64,000 nt of DNA, taken from Malassezia japonica. Its lineage: Eukaryota > Basidiomycota > Malasseziomycetes > Malasseziales > Malasseziaceae. The notes below the pieces were generated by a model, which saw nothing but the letters and a program-made list of their open reading frames with translations, ran no database searches and was not told the origin of the DNA. The stretch covers positions 744,001-808,000 of the forward strand of contig NC_083370.1 of assembly GCF_029542785.1 (NCBI RefSeq), written 5' to 3'. Made by a program: the position numbers and the translations under genes. Below, piece by piece: positions 39,892 through 49,823 of this stretch. Within the stretch, counting starts at the first letter, position 1; the number at the start of each line of letters is the position of its first letter.

Positions 39892-41291
39892 CTACAAAGT
39901 TTCGGCCAGGACCGAGGCCATGACGTACTCGCCGTCGTGCGCGACGCTCAGATGCAGTCGCAGCGCATCGGCAGCGAGCGCAGCGACCTGGCCCGTGGCG
40001 TCTTTGTATTCTGCGTCCGCCCGCAGCTGGACAGACGGCTTGATCGTCGCGGGTGTATTTCCCCGTGCCATCGACACGTCGCGCGCAGCGACACGCAGAT
40101 GGGGATAGACCGCCTTGTAGGTGGCTTCTTTACAGGCCCATCTAGCAGTCAGTATCGCGAGGCGTGTCCTCACTCACATCACGCTCACCTCGTGGCAAGA
40201 AACCGCAGGCGGTCCTCGTGCGTGAGGCACGGCGAGAGGCTGGCCCAGTGCGCGGCCTCCGACTTGGACAGCGTGCGGCGCGCAAAGTGCTGTGCGGCAG
40301 CGGCCAGGAGCGTCTCGGGCTTCGCCTGCTCCTCCTGGCGCTGCGGCGTAGCGAGGCGCGGAGCAGTCGCAAACGCTCCCTGCCACGGCACCGCGGCCAT
40401 GCGCTTGGCGTGGCGCGAGACGAGGCTGCGCAGGCGCGGCATGTACACGAGATCGACACCCAGGCCGAGCACCGCGAGCTGCGCGGCCGTCGTGCTCTTC
40501 GTCGAGAGATCCGGCTTGGGCGACGAGCCGATCTCGTCGACCTGGCGCGGGTCCGGACGCGGGTCGGCCGTGGGTGAGGTCGCGCCAAACATGAACTGCT
40601 TCATGCGCGCAAACTTGTCGTCGAGCGCCTGCTGCGCGTCCTTGTTACCCTGGACGGCAGCCAACTTGAGCTCGACCAGGTCAAAGGCGTGCTCCACGCC
40701 GTGCTCGACTGGCTTATCAAAGAGGATGGGCTGCGTGAGTCGCGCGACGTACGAGCAGGGGCACGGTCAAGAGACCCGCGACCGTAGGGCCGATGCTGCG
40801 CAAACGCAGGCTGCTCGACTTGGCAAAGACCGGCGCCGAGTATTTCACCACCTGCGTCAGCGCGGATACGTACACTGTGGATCGTCACGGCGGCTTTGGG
40901 TTAGTCGTTATACGTACGAAGCACAAGACTGCGTTAGTAGAGCAACGTACCTCGCCAGCGTCTGGAACACGGCACGGCGCGTCGCGATCCACGCGACGTC
41001 CGTCTTCACACCCGGGTCGCCCAGTTCGCGGCCCTTGCACGAGGCGTAGCAGGTGTAGCCTACATCGGCAAAGATGTAAGCCCAGCTTATACCGTAGGCG
41101 GCCTGCACAACGATCGGACGCGTCAGAGGACGGAAGGCCTCGCCAATGTCTGACGAGTACGCAATGTAGCGCGAGCTCGACACGAGCAGCGTACGCAGGC
41201 GCATCGCATAGGCCGAGTAACGGCCTAGGCTCTCGTCCATCGCCTCGTTGTTCGCATGGTGCGACTCGACCTTGTCCTCGACTTTGGTCAT
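39892..41291 (-). CDS. fusion of MTFP1/MTP18 mitochondrial protein with 4'-phosphopantetheinyl transferase
   Basis: Six exons: 40951-41291, 40918-40928 (11 nt), 40874-40893 (20 nt), 40753-40851, 40189-40730, 39892-40141; introns 22, 24, 22, 22 and 47 nt; 420 aa. Residues 1-175 are MTP18-like: GRYSAYAMRLRTLLVSSSRY, YIAYSSDIGEAFRPL, ISWAYIFADVGYT and IGPTVAGLLTVPLLPILFD. Residues about 240-420 are an AcpS-type transferase: LGLGVDLVYMPRL (metal-binding Asp), FARRTLSKSEAAHW and WACKEATYKAV (catalytic KEAxxKA). One exon (40189-40730) codes for the end of the first part, the linker and the start of the second without a stop. The transferase would modify mitochondrial acyl carrier protein. Confidence 0.85.
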
Positions 41292-41366
41292 GGTAGCCAA
41301 TAGTATCCCGTCCCGGGGTCTGTGCGAACGGCGAAACTTAGGTAAGAAGCACGGCGACCCTCCACC

Positions 41367-42089
41367 ATGAGCCAGGGCCGCCGGAGTGGGCAGGCGGGCG
41401 TGCCGCACGAGCCGACGCTGGTGTCGGCAGCGCCGCCGTTGAGCCACTTGATGACGCTCTACCAGCGCTATGATTCGCTGCGTAACTCGATTGCGCTCCT
41501 GCGCGAGCAGACCTTGCACACGCCCGGCGTGGAAGACTGGCTGTCGGTGCAGTCGCATTATACCAACCTCTTGTCGCATATCTTCTCAATCGCCTCGGCC
41601 TTGCACTCGCCGAGCCCGCACTTTGTTGCGTCGCAGGTCGCGACGCTGAACGAGTTCCTAGACTCGGAGGCGCAGGACGCCAACCTCTTTGGCGAGGACG
41701 AGACGGAGAACAAGACCTCGCTGTTGTACGCGACCGACGACGGCCAGCAGACGAACCTGCCCCCAATCGAGGATCGCGACGCAAAGAGCAGGCTTCCTGC
41801 ACTTGCGGTGCACCCCAGCCTGCCGATCCCCGACAGCAAGCTCAACTGGCTCGGCACGCTCCTGCGCACTGTCCCCGAGATCGAGACAGGCGCGGCGGAG
41901 GCGGCGCTCATCGAGAGCTACGACAAGCGGCACACGGAAGAGGTGGATGAGGCGACGCTCACCTCGCAGATCAACGAGCACGATGAGCGGAGCTTGCAAG
42001 CACTGCGGACATGGTATCATCTATTGCATGCCCCCGACAGTGCGGGGAACACGTACGATTTTACAACACGGATCGATGCAGAGGACTAG
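41367..42089 (+). CDS. Med8-like Mediator head subunit (tentative), 240 aa
   Basis: Single exon. The N-terminal part is helical (LMTLYQRYDSLRNSIALLRE, DWLSVQSHYTNLLSHIFSIA) and is followed by LPALAVHPSLPIPDSKLNWL and GTLLRTVPEIE. This order (helical pair, then a Pro-rich 'VHP-P-P' segment, then LLRT-P-IE) matches the Med8 pattern of fungi. I am only moderately sure of the family. The TAG overlaps the stop of the convergent phosphatase in a shared CTAG (42086-42089). It is divergent from the MTFP1 fusion with 75 nt between starts. Confidence 0.55.
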   Translation: MSQGRRSGQAGVPHEPTLVSAAPPLSHLMTLYQRYDSLRNSIALLREQTLHTPGVEDWLSVQSHYTNLLSHIFSIASALHSPSPHFVASQVATLNEFLDSEAQDANLFGEDETENKTSLLYATDDGQQTNLPPIEDRDAKSRLPALAVHPSLPIPDSKLNWLGTLLRTVPEIETGAAEAALIESYDKRHTEEVDEATLTSQINEHDERSLQALRTWYHLLHAPDSAGNTYDFTTRIDAED

Positions 42090-43624
42090 CGCGCAATGTT
42101 CTCCGGGCGGATGTAGGGGATCGGCTTCCCGCTCACCCACCACGCGCCCAGCACGGCCAGCAGCAAGACTTCGACAGCGGCGACCGGCAGGCTTCCGTTG
42201 CCAAGCACCAGGATGATCGACCAGATGTAGCCGACGACGCGGTCGAGCACGCGGCCGTTGCGCTGCATGGTGCGCCACTGGGGGTTGATCGGATAGGGCG
42301 ACGTGAGGAACGCGCTTTGCGGCTGCGGCGGCACGCTCAAAATCGCCGTGATCGGCTTGTGGTCCGAGATGCGGTACTGCATCAGGCTGCGGTAGAGCTC
42401 GCAGAGGATTGCGCGCTCGTCGCCGCTCGAACCCCACAGAATGCGATCCGGCCAGCCAGGCACGCGCTTCTTGCTCAGGACGTCGCGCGTCTCGGCAGCG
42501 GATTTCGGGATCTTGTACTTGTACGTAGGCGGGAGGTCGTAGCGCGACAGGTCCGGCACATGCAGCGACTGGAAGGCAAGGGGGGGCGTGTGCATGCGCT
42601 GCAGCGCAAGCTGGTCATAAGGCAAGAGCCACGCCCAGCGCTTGGGGTTGTTCGAGTTCGCCAGCATCTTGACGTCGGCCTTTTTCATCGGAGGATAGGT
42701 ATTCTTGGACGCGGGGCCGCCGGACGGAGGTGCACCGGCGACGCCCGTTCCGATGCGGTAGTTCAAGTCGCCGAGGACAAAGAGGTGGTGAGTATCGTAG
42801 ATCGAGTACTCTTTCGCGTCCAGCGCCTTGGTGCGATTCTGCGACGCGGGCTTCGTGGGGAAGCTCTGGACCTGCCCCATGTTGGTGTCGGGGCCCGCAC
42901 CGTTCATGCGTGGCTGCAGGCTGGGAAGGAAACCGAGGTTCTCGTGGTCAAAGACGAGGCGCTGCACGATGTTCTTCCAGTCCTCGTTGCGGCGCTCGAC
43001 TTGGTGGTCGTGCGCCGCCAAGTGCGCACAGACAAAGGTCAGCACCTCGTCCTTGCCGCCAGCGACTTCCGGCGCAAGCGTCACACGCACGCCGACCGCG
43101 CCCTTGTTGCCCATCAGCGAAAAGACGCCCGTGCCCACCGACGAGGTGCGCACTTCCTTGACGCGCTCCGCGGCGCTCGGCATGCCCGACGTGCGCGAAG
43201 CACGCTCACGCGCATACACAAAAATAGCAATCCCGCCGTGATTCAGCTCGGCAATGCGCGAGTAGTTCTCCGGCCCGCCGCCCAGCTCGATAGGGTCGTA
43301 CATCTGGTCAGGCCGCACGACCGCTTGGTGGAGGCGCACGGTCCGGCGGATCTCGCGGTCGACCGCCGCAAGGAGCGTCTCGGTCCAGCCGGCTAGTGCA
43401 TTGGGCAGCGGTGCAAACTCTTGGAAGCCGATCACGTACAGGTCCGGCGCTTCGCGCGGCCCCAGCGACATTGCGCTCGGCTTGGCAGCTTGCGGCTGCG
43501 TCGCAAAGCCGCTCTGCGGATCCTGTTCCACGGTCGGCACAAGCCATGACTCGAGCTCAGGGAGCGAGTTCGTCTCGAGGTTCTGGTTCGCGTTGAACGA
43601 CGCGATCTGCACACGGAGCCCCAT
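42086..43624 (-). CDS. inositol polyphosphate 5-phosphatase, ER tail-anchored (Inp54-like)
   Basis: Single exon, 512 aa from the ATG at 43624 (MGLRVQIASFNANQN). The 5-phosphatase core is complete: LYVIGFQEFAPL, FSLMGNKGAVGVRV, CAHLAAHDHQVERRNEDW, FVLGDLNYRIG, the catalytic PGWPDRILWGSS and YRISDHKPI. The C-terminus has a hydrophobic helix (IWSIILVLGNGSLPVAAVEV onwards), as in yeast Inp54, which is tail-anchored in the ER and hydrolyses PI(4,5)P2. No Sac1 domain is present. Confidence 0.88.
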   Translation of the reverse strand: MGLRVQIASFNANQNLETNSLPELESWLVPTVEQDPQSGFATQPQAAKPSAMSLGPREAPDLYVIGFQEFAPLPNALAGWTETLLAAVDREIRRTVRLHQAVVRPDQMYDPIELGGGPENYSRIAELNHGGIAIFVYARERASRTSGMPSAAERVKEVRTSSVGTGVFSLMGNKGAVGVRVTLAPEVAGGKDEVLTFVCAHLAAHDHQVERRNEDWKNIVQRLVFDHENLGFLPSLQPRMNGAGPDTNMGQVQSFPTKPASQNRTKALDAKEYSIYDTHHLFVLGDLNYRIGTGVAGAPPSGGPASKNTYPPMKKADVKMLANSNNPKRWAWLLPYDQLALQRMHTPPLAFQSLHVPDLSRYDLPPTYKYKIPKSAAETRDVLSKKRVPGWPDRILWGSSGDERAILCELYRSLMQYRISDHKPITAILSVPPQPQSAFLTSPYPINPQWRTMQRNGRVLDRVVGYIWSIILVLGNGSLPVAAVEVLLLAVLGAWWVSGKPIPYIRPENIAR

Positions 43625-43673
43625 GGTGGTCCTCGGAAATCGTGCGGCGCCCCACGCTTTGCCCGGTGGAGGG

Positions 43674-44096
43674 ATGAGGTAAGCGAGAACGGGCCTGGCT
43701 TGTTCGCGAACGACGTGCACCGAATGTAGGTGGCCAGCCTGACCCCAGGTCCGCTCAAAGCTCGAATCTGATCAACAAGCTCAATTCTCCCGCACATGAG
43801 GAGGTGCGGAAGCTTGTGACGCAGGATGCCAAGAGCCGCAACGGCACCAGCTCGCAATTCACCCTGGACGGGTACGTGGCGAGACTGACGCAGGGAGCGC
43901 GGCCAGGCAACATCGCAGCTCTGCCGCAAGCTGCCCGACGGTACGGACCAGTGCGCTACGATTGCATTGGAGGGTACGTTTTTGTTCTGACGCAGCGCGC
44001 GATCTCTTCCAGACGATGCAGTCGCTCGGCTTTTTCTGCATTTTGCCGCACGATCCTGCCAAGACGTACATCCGGTGCGAAAAGATCCCGAGTTAG
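43674..44096 (+). CDS. small hypothetical protein, four exons, 102 aa
   Basis: Proposed exons: 43674-43678 (ATGAG), 43749-43871, 43894-43973, 43996-44096; introns 70, 22 and 22 nt. The two 22-nt introns are canonical and give a continuous, protein-like product: SSNLINKLNSPAHEEVRKLV, ATSQLCRKLPDGTDQCATIA and LFQTMQSLGFFCILPHDPAK. The first exon of 5 nt is uncertain; without it there is no upstream in-frame ATG. I do not recognise the family; two Cys near the middle and two near the end could hold a metal or disulfides. It lies 49 nt from the divergent phosphatase start. Confidence 0.6.
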
Positions 44097-44112
44097 CGAG
44101 TTTTCTATAGCG

Positions 44113-45177
44113 CTACGCAAACGGCTTAATACCGGTCCAGATCGTCGCGACACCGAGCGTCAGGTCCTCGTACGCGCCACTGGGGCCGCTCAGGCGGGGC
44201 AGGCCCATCGACTGCGCCTCGGCAGAGCCGGGCGAGAGGAAGCCAGCGTCGGCGATCATGTCGGCAAACTCGCGCTGCGTAGGGAAGCGCTCAATCGACT
44301 CGACGAGGTACTGGTACGAGTCGCGGTCGCCGACGAGCAGCTGGCCCAGCGGGGGGATGACCGAGAAGGAGTACTGCTTGTACATTCTGGGTGAGCGGAG
44401 GTACGTACTCGGCGAGCAGGGGGATCGACACCTTGCCGAACTCGAGCACGGCAAAGATACCGCCGGGCTTGAGCACGCGGTAGGCCTCCTTGATCACCTC
44501 GTCAATGTGCGTGCAGTTGCGGATACCAAACGCAATCGTGTACAGATCCACCGACTCGTTCGGGATCGGCTCGCTGACCAGAGGGGGCAGAATAGGGTTC
44601 TTGTGCGTGCTCGCGGGGGGGTTCCGGCGCTCTGGGACCTCCATCACCTTGTCGAGCGCCTCGGCGTTGCCGAGCTGGAAGCGGATCTGCGGCGTGTTCC
44701 AGTACATGGTCTGCTTCATACGCTTCTGGCCCTCGACGAGCATCTGGGGGTTAATGTCGAGGACAGTGACGCGCGTCTCGCGGTCCAGGTGCTTTGTCCG
44801 CGCGTGGTCTAGCAGGCGCAGCGCAATGTCGCCCGTGCCGCCGGCCACGTCGAGACAGTGGATGCCACCACGGGGGTTCAGCATCTCCACAAAGTGGTTC
44901 TTCCACAAGCGGTGGATGCCGAGGGACATGGCATCGTTCATAATATCGTACGAAGAGGCCACCGACGAGAACACCGTGCCGACTGCATCAGATATAGCCA
45001 CGTACCCAGCGACTCCTTGTCGCTCTCGCGCACCGTACGGAAACCAAAGTGCGTGTTGCGCCCATCGCCATCGAACCGGTCGTCACGCACACGGGGCGTC
45101 GCGCAAAAGGCACGAACTTGCTCAAGCCCCGCCGTACGGATCCGCAAGCCAGCGCGCGGCACACGCATGAAACTCAT
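44113..45177 (-). CDS. COQ5: ubiquinone biosynthesis C-methyltransferase Coq5
   Basis: Three exons, 45007-45177, 44409-44983, 44113-44386; introns 23 and 22 nt; 339 aa. Typical of UbiE/Coq5: [32 protein letters not shown], the SAM-binding [25 protein letters not shown] and [17 protein letters not shown], ending [11 protein letters not shown]. It methylates 2-polyprenyl-6-methoxy-1,4-benzoquinol inside mitochondria; the N-terminus has a presequence. It carries a small insert ([20 protein letters not shown]) seen in other fungal Coq5 proteins. Confidence 0.95.
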
Positions 45178-45247
45178 CGTAGCAAACGGAGCTTCGCGCC
45201 GAGGGGTATTTCTATAAATTGGGCCAATTGCGTGGAGGCCCCTGCGA

Positions 45248-47505
45248 CTAGGTATACAGCTGCTTCTCGGGTCCTTTCCATTCCTGCGTGAGCAAGGCGA
45301 CGTACGTGCTGTGCGATACTCCCGAGCTGGCCGTCGCTGCCATCCCACGAAGTACTCATGAGCGTGGGCTCGCCCGAATGCCAGCTCACATCGCGGACGA
45401 TGCACTTGTTGCCGTTCTGCATGCGGCGCGCACGGGCAAAGCCGGAGTTAGACCGGGGGGTTTGTTCGTAGGACACGGCCGCAGGCAGGTCCCACTCGGG
45501 GGCGGACGGATCGCTGGCGAGGTCGCCGGATCCAGTGTGCAATGGGTGTGTATCGTTGCGGTCGATCACTTGGACGACATTGCCGTCGAGCGACCAAATC
45601 TGCGTCAGCGAAGCAACGTACATGAATGCGCCCATCCGCGCTGCCAGAATAGATATACTGCTGCCCTGTAGTCGCCCGGGGGCTGAAATAGCACCGAATC
45701 AGCGTACGCAGGACCGAGTGGCCGCCTGTGTGAGAAAAAAAAAGCGACGTACGATAGGTCATCACCGAGCAGTCTTCGGGATGCGAATAGTACCGCGGTC
45801 GCCGGTAGGGCATGTAGCGGTAGTCCCAGTTGCGCAGCCCATAGTCCAATGGGGCCCAGCGCTCCACGGCCTCGGTGCTGCGCAGGTTCCGCAGATCCCA
45901 CAGGCGCACGCTCTGGTCCTTGGAGTTGGAAATGCAGTAGCGGCCGTCGCCTTTGGGGGAAATGTACGTGATGCCTTCGGTGTGGCCTGGAAGGGATCCC
46001 GCCGGCTTGCCGCGCACTAGGGAGCGGCGGTCCCATACTTTGAGCATCGCATCGTCACTGCCGCTCACAAAGACGTTGGACGAGGCCGCGTCGGCGAACG
46101 TGACACTGTTCACGTCGTCGTCATGCCCTGCGACACTCAGCACACGCCGCTGTGCCTCAATGTCGTACACATAAATAAAACCATAGTGTGAGCCCGCAAT
46201 GATCTCGCGTGAGTCGCCAGAGAATCGGAGGGACCAGATCTGGGTGAGTCGATAGACATACGCCTGCCGAATCATGCGCGTTCGCCGAAAAGTCGAGTGT
46301 GACTTGGTTCGACGAGGGATCGTTCGTGTCGGCCGCTGGACGCACAGGCGATAGGCCAACGTATGGCGAGATGCTCGAGTAGACAATCCACTGATTGTCG
46401 GGCGAGATGTTCACATCCGTAATGGTCCACTGTCCACGTCGTGCTTCGAGCGTCTGGATCAGGTTGAGCGAAGTGATCTGCTCGGGGCTCTCAAACGCAA
46501 GGCTCGAACGCAGGCCGTAGGGCACGCTCGAATCGTCCACGGTCACAGCCTGGCGGCGAGGGGCTTGGGACGTGTCGTATATCTGCGTCAGCGGCACAAC
46601 GTACGTGGACGCGCATATCGCGTGTGCATGTATAAAAGAAGGAAGAGTCTGTGTGAGTCGCAATACGCACCCTCCGAGTACTGCCCACTGTAGCATGGCG
46701 CAGGATACTGTGCGACAATCACGCCTTTCGAATTGGGGACAAGGGGCTGTGTGAGGCGCGCCACGTACCGCCAGGCTGCCTTTGCGGGGAACGCGCGAAA
46801 GCATTTTGCGATGCGCAATCTGGCTGGAGAGATTGCGGGGGCCATACAAGGATGGCATCCAGGGCTGCATTAGCCATGGCACGTACCATGCCAAAGTCAC
46901 CGCTGCGCTGCAGCTCAAGGCCGGCGCGCACGGGTTCCTTGATCGGCTCCCAGAGATCAGCAGGCGACCCCGAGTGCTCGTCTCTCCGCCACCGCGACAT
47001 GATCTGGGTCAGAACAGCGACTTACGCCTGACGCCTCGTGGTCCGAGTCGCTCAGTGGATCGTCCGGCTCAAAGGATGCCATACCATAGGTGAGCAGCTG
47101 CTGGAGCTCACGCAGGCTAAGGTGCCGCACATGCCGCTCCATCAGATTTCCGTCAGCTCCTTCGGTCTCGAGGAAAAACATGCCGGCGTGGCCTGGGTCA
47201 GTTGCGCTACCTACCTTGGAGATTGTCGGGGTCCAGGCCATCGTCGTCGTCGACTTCGTCATAGTCATCCTCATCAAATTCGTCCTCCTCCTCTGCAGCA
47301 TCGTCAAAGAAATAATCGTCGTCATCGTCGCTGGATCAGTGCGCGCTACGCACTCGATATAATCGTCGTCGTATTCGCTCTCGGGCAGCGCCTGCGATGC
47401 AACAATTTCCGCAAGATGGTCCGTATCACGAACAAGGTCGTCTATTGACCCACTCGTAGACCCTTCCGGCGCATCTTCGTACGTATCGCTCTCGCGCTCC
47501 GACAT
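45248..47505 (-). CDS. DCAF11/WDR23-like WD40 protein, 12 exons
   Basis: Exons: 47354-47505, 47215-47330, 47026-47192, 46887-47003, 46770-46864, 46671-46747, 46605-46648, 46262-46582, 45753-46239, 45622-45725, 45306-45599, 45248-45283. Nine of eleven introns are 22 nt, the others 23 and 27; 669 aa. The N-terminal part is acidic with an LSLRELQQLLTYG segment. Then WD units IWSLRFSGDSREIIAGSHYG, VFVSGSDDAMLKVWDRR, YCISNSKDQSVRLWDLRNLR and YIYSGSADGRIHIWSLDG match the DCAF11/LEC14B family, substrate receptors of CUL4-DDB1 ubiquitin ligases. It is the most intron-rich gene in the window and appears only as scattered fragments before splicing. Confidence 0.88.
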
Positions 47506-47558
47506 GGTGCAACCCCGCAACAAAGAACGCCACAAGGTGGCCCGCCCGCAGGTGGAGG

Positions 47559-49127
47559 ATGACAAAGTCCCTTTCCGTTTTCGCTCCCATACGAATGTCG
47601 TTGCGGGCTGCGCGCCGAGCCGTGGCTGTCCTTGTACGCGAGCGGCGTGCCGCGCCGCACCCTCGTGTGGCGCATGTGCTGGGTCCTCGTCATCCAACTC
47701 GTGGATATGCTACGCGCAGCTGGGAAAAGTACCCGTTTAACCCCGACGGCGCGTTGGACGAGCACGGCCGGATTCCCGCCTCGCCGTACGACATGTCGGC
47801 TCTGCCCGGCTCGGCGCCAGAGTACGATGGGCACCTGATTCTCCTGCCGAAAGAGTATCCGCATCCGGATGTGACGTGGCCATCGCATATCGATGCGGCC
47901 TGCCCGCTCTATGCGGAGTTCTCGAGCCGCGTGCGCGAAGGCGGCTCGCTGGCCGGCTACGGCCTGAGCTTCGCGGCGAATGACACACCGACCGAGGTTG
48001 GCGAAGCGCGTGCGGGGCTGCAGGCATGGGACCCCCACCGCACGGCGGCGATGCGTGCGCCGCCGAACCAAGCTATGGAAGACGAAGAATATACGTTGTA
48101 CGCGTATCGTCCCTCCGGCCTATTTGTAAAATTCCCAGAGCCCTTGTCGCTGCGCACGATGCCGAGTGGTGACAAGATGCGCACTACACTCGACACACTA
48201 TTTAAGCAGCCGGAAGCCCACCTCAAAAGCGAGACCCATGTCTTTGTATGTACGCACGGAACGCGTGATTGCCGATGTGGCGTCGTCGGTACCGAAGTGC
48301 ACGACTCCCTAGTGGAAAAGGTGCGTGAGCACGCAGAAGAGTGCGCCGCGAAGGGCAGCAAGCCTGTCAAGCGCGTGCGTGTCTTTCAGATTAGCCACGT
48401 CGGTGGCCACAAGTGGGCGGCGAACGCATTGGTCTACCCCCACGGCGACTGGTACGGTAACCTGCGCTCGTCCGATACGCCCCTGCTGCTCCGTGCAGCA
48501 TTGGCGCCGTCTTCTTCCAAGCACGATCTCGATGATCTGCGTGAACGACTCGTTGTATGGCCGCGGTGGCGCGGGCGTCTCGGCATGAAAAAGCTCGTGC
48601 AGCAAGAGCACATGAGCCTGTGGGGCCCTCCTTTGGTCCACACTGCGCAGCTCACGCCGCGCGCTCGCGGCGCGCCATCGGGAGCACCAGCGCCCGAAGT
48701 GGCGGCAGCCAAGGCGAGCGCCACGTCCGATACGCTCGGCACGCCCGTTCCCTTGCGGTTCCATGGCCACGACGGCAAGTGGTACGACGTCGATGGGCTC
48801 ATCGGCGAGTCGCTCATGGAAACGGCTAAACGCCACGACCTCCCTGGCATTGAAGCTACGTGCGGAGGCGAGCTGGAGTGCGCTACGTGCCATGCCTACT
48901 TATGCAATGCCAACCCCCAGGACCCGGAAGGATGTGGCGAAATCAACCAGGAACCGAGCGACGCGTCTACAATCTTTGGCTCTGAGCCCTCAGACGAGGA
49001 AGATGATATGCTCGAATATGCTATCCGCCGCAAGCCGTCCAGCCGGCTCACCTGCCAGATCCCCGTCACGCGCCGCCTCTCGGACTGGATGCAGCAGGGC
49101 GGCCGTGTGGAGCTGTCACAGTACTAG
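47559..49127 (+). CDS. fusion of Aim32/Apd1-type thioredoxin-like Fe-S protein with adrenodoxin-type ferredoxin
   Basis: Single exon, 522 aa; an alternative ATG at 47595 (MSLRAARRAVAVLVRERR) also gives a mitochondrial presequence. The first part has the Aim32/Apd1 signature HVFVCTHGTRDCRCG (about residue 225) and HVGGHKWAANALVYP (His ligands), which hold a [2Fe-2S] cluster. The second part (from about 400) is an adrenodoxin-like ferredoxin with C-x5-C-x2-C (CGGELECATC) and the fourth Cys in LTCQIPVTRRL. Both cluster sites look complete. Aim32 is a mitochondrial matrix/intermembrane-space protein tied to redox quality control of import; a covalent ferredoxin would supply or accept electrons, which is inference. 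Confidence 0.85.
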   Translation: MTKSLSVFAPIRMSLRAARRAVAVLVRERRAAPHPRVAHVLGPRHPTRGYATRSWEKYPFNPDGALDEHGRIPASPYDMSALPGSAPEYDGHLILLPKEYPHPDVTWPSHIDAACPLYAEFSSRVREGGSLAGYGLSFAANDTPTEVGEARAGLQAWDPHRTAAMRAPPNQAMEDEEYTLYAYRPSGLFVKFPEPLSLRTMPSGDKMRTTLDTLFKQPEAHLKSETHVFVCTHGTRDCRCGVVGTEVHDSLVEKVREHAEECAAKGSKPVKRVRVFQISHVGGHKWAANALVYPHGDWYGNLRSSDTPLLLRAALAPSSSKHDLDDLRERLVVWPRWRGRLGMKKLVQQEHMSLWGPPLVHTAQLTPRARGAPSGAPAPEVAAAKASATSDTLGTPVPLRFHGHDGKWYDVDGLIGESLMETAKRHDLPGIEATCGGELECATCHAYLCNANPQDPEGCGEINQEPSDASTIFGSEPSDEEDDMLEYAIRRKPSSRLTCQIPVTRRLSDWMQQGGRVELSQY

Positions 49128-49228
49128 GTGTCGTAGCCTTGCGCGTTGCGCCTTCGCTCGGCCGAAACGCGCCTTCGCCGCGCGCCGTCCCGACGCGTCC
49201 ACATCACCTTGACCACTTTACACCAACC

Positions 49229-49768
49229 ATGTTCCGCCAATCGCTTCTGTCTGCCACCCGCACTGCCAGCGCCGCCCGCGTACGTTTGGATTTTGAAGTG
49301 GATGCTGACTTTTAGTCGTTCTCCTCGACGTCGGCCGCGCAGCTTTCGCGTATCAACCTCATTGGCCGCCTCACGAGCCAGCCTGAGGTGCGCGAGAGCC
49401 GCAACGGCAAGGAGTACCTCCGCTACGTTGTCGCGACGACCGATCCTCTTGGTCCTCCCAACGAGGATGGCAGTACGTTCTGTTGCTGACACAGCCCCTG
49501 CCACCCCCACCTCGTCGTTCCACTCGGTCTTTGCGTTCGGTGAGACGACCGTGAACCGCCTGCGCAACCTGCCCAAGGGGTACGTACTGTGAATGCTTAC
49601 CCAGTACGCTCCTGTACGTCGAGGCCGACTTCCGCATCGCGCGCACCCCGAGCGAGGGCGACCTCCCCCCCACCGACCAGTGGCTCGTCCAGCACCGTAC
49701 GTATATGGATTGCGCACTGACCATTAGGGAGCTACCAGGTGCTGATGCGCCCCAAGACGGACATTTAA
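49229..49768 (+). CDS. RIM1: mitochondrial single-stranded DNA-binding protein
   Basis: Five exons: 49229-49279, 49316-49472, 49495-49579, 49605-49696, 49728-49768; introns 36, 22, 25 and 31 nt; 141 aa. It has a presequence (MFRQSLLSATRTASAARSFS) and an SSB OB-fold: LSRINLIGRLTSQPEVRESR, YLRYVVATTDP, FHSVFAFGE and GTLLYVEADFR. It coats single-stranded mtDNA for replication. Its introns are longer and more varied than the local norm of 22 nt. Confidence 0.92.
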
Positions 49769-49823
49769 GTCTCTAGTTTGCTGTGCTATAGCGATGTACT
49801 TGCCGACCTGTCCGAGACGGTGC

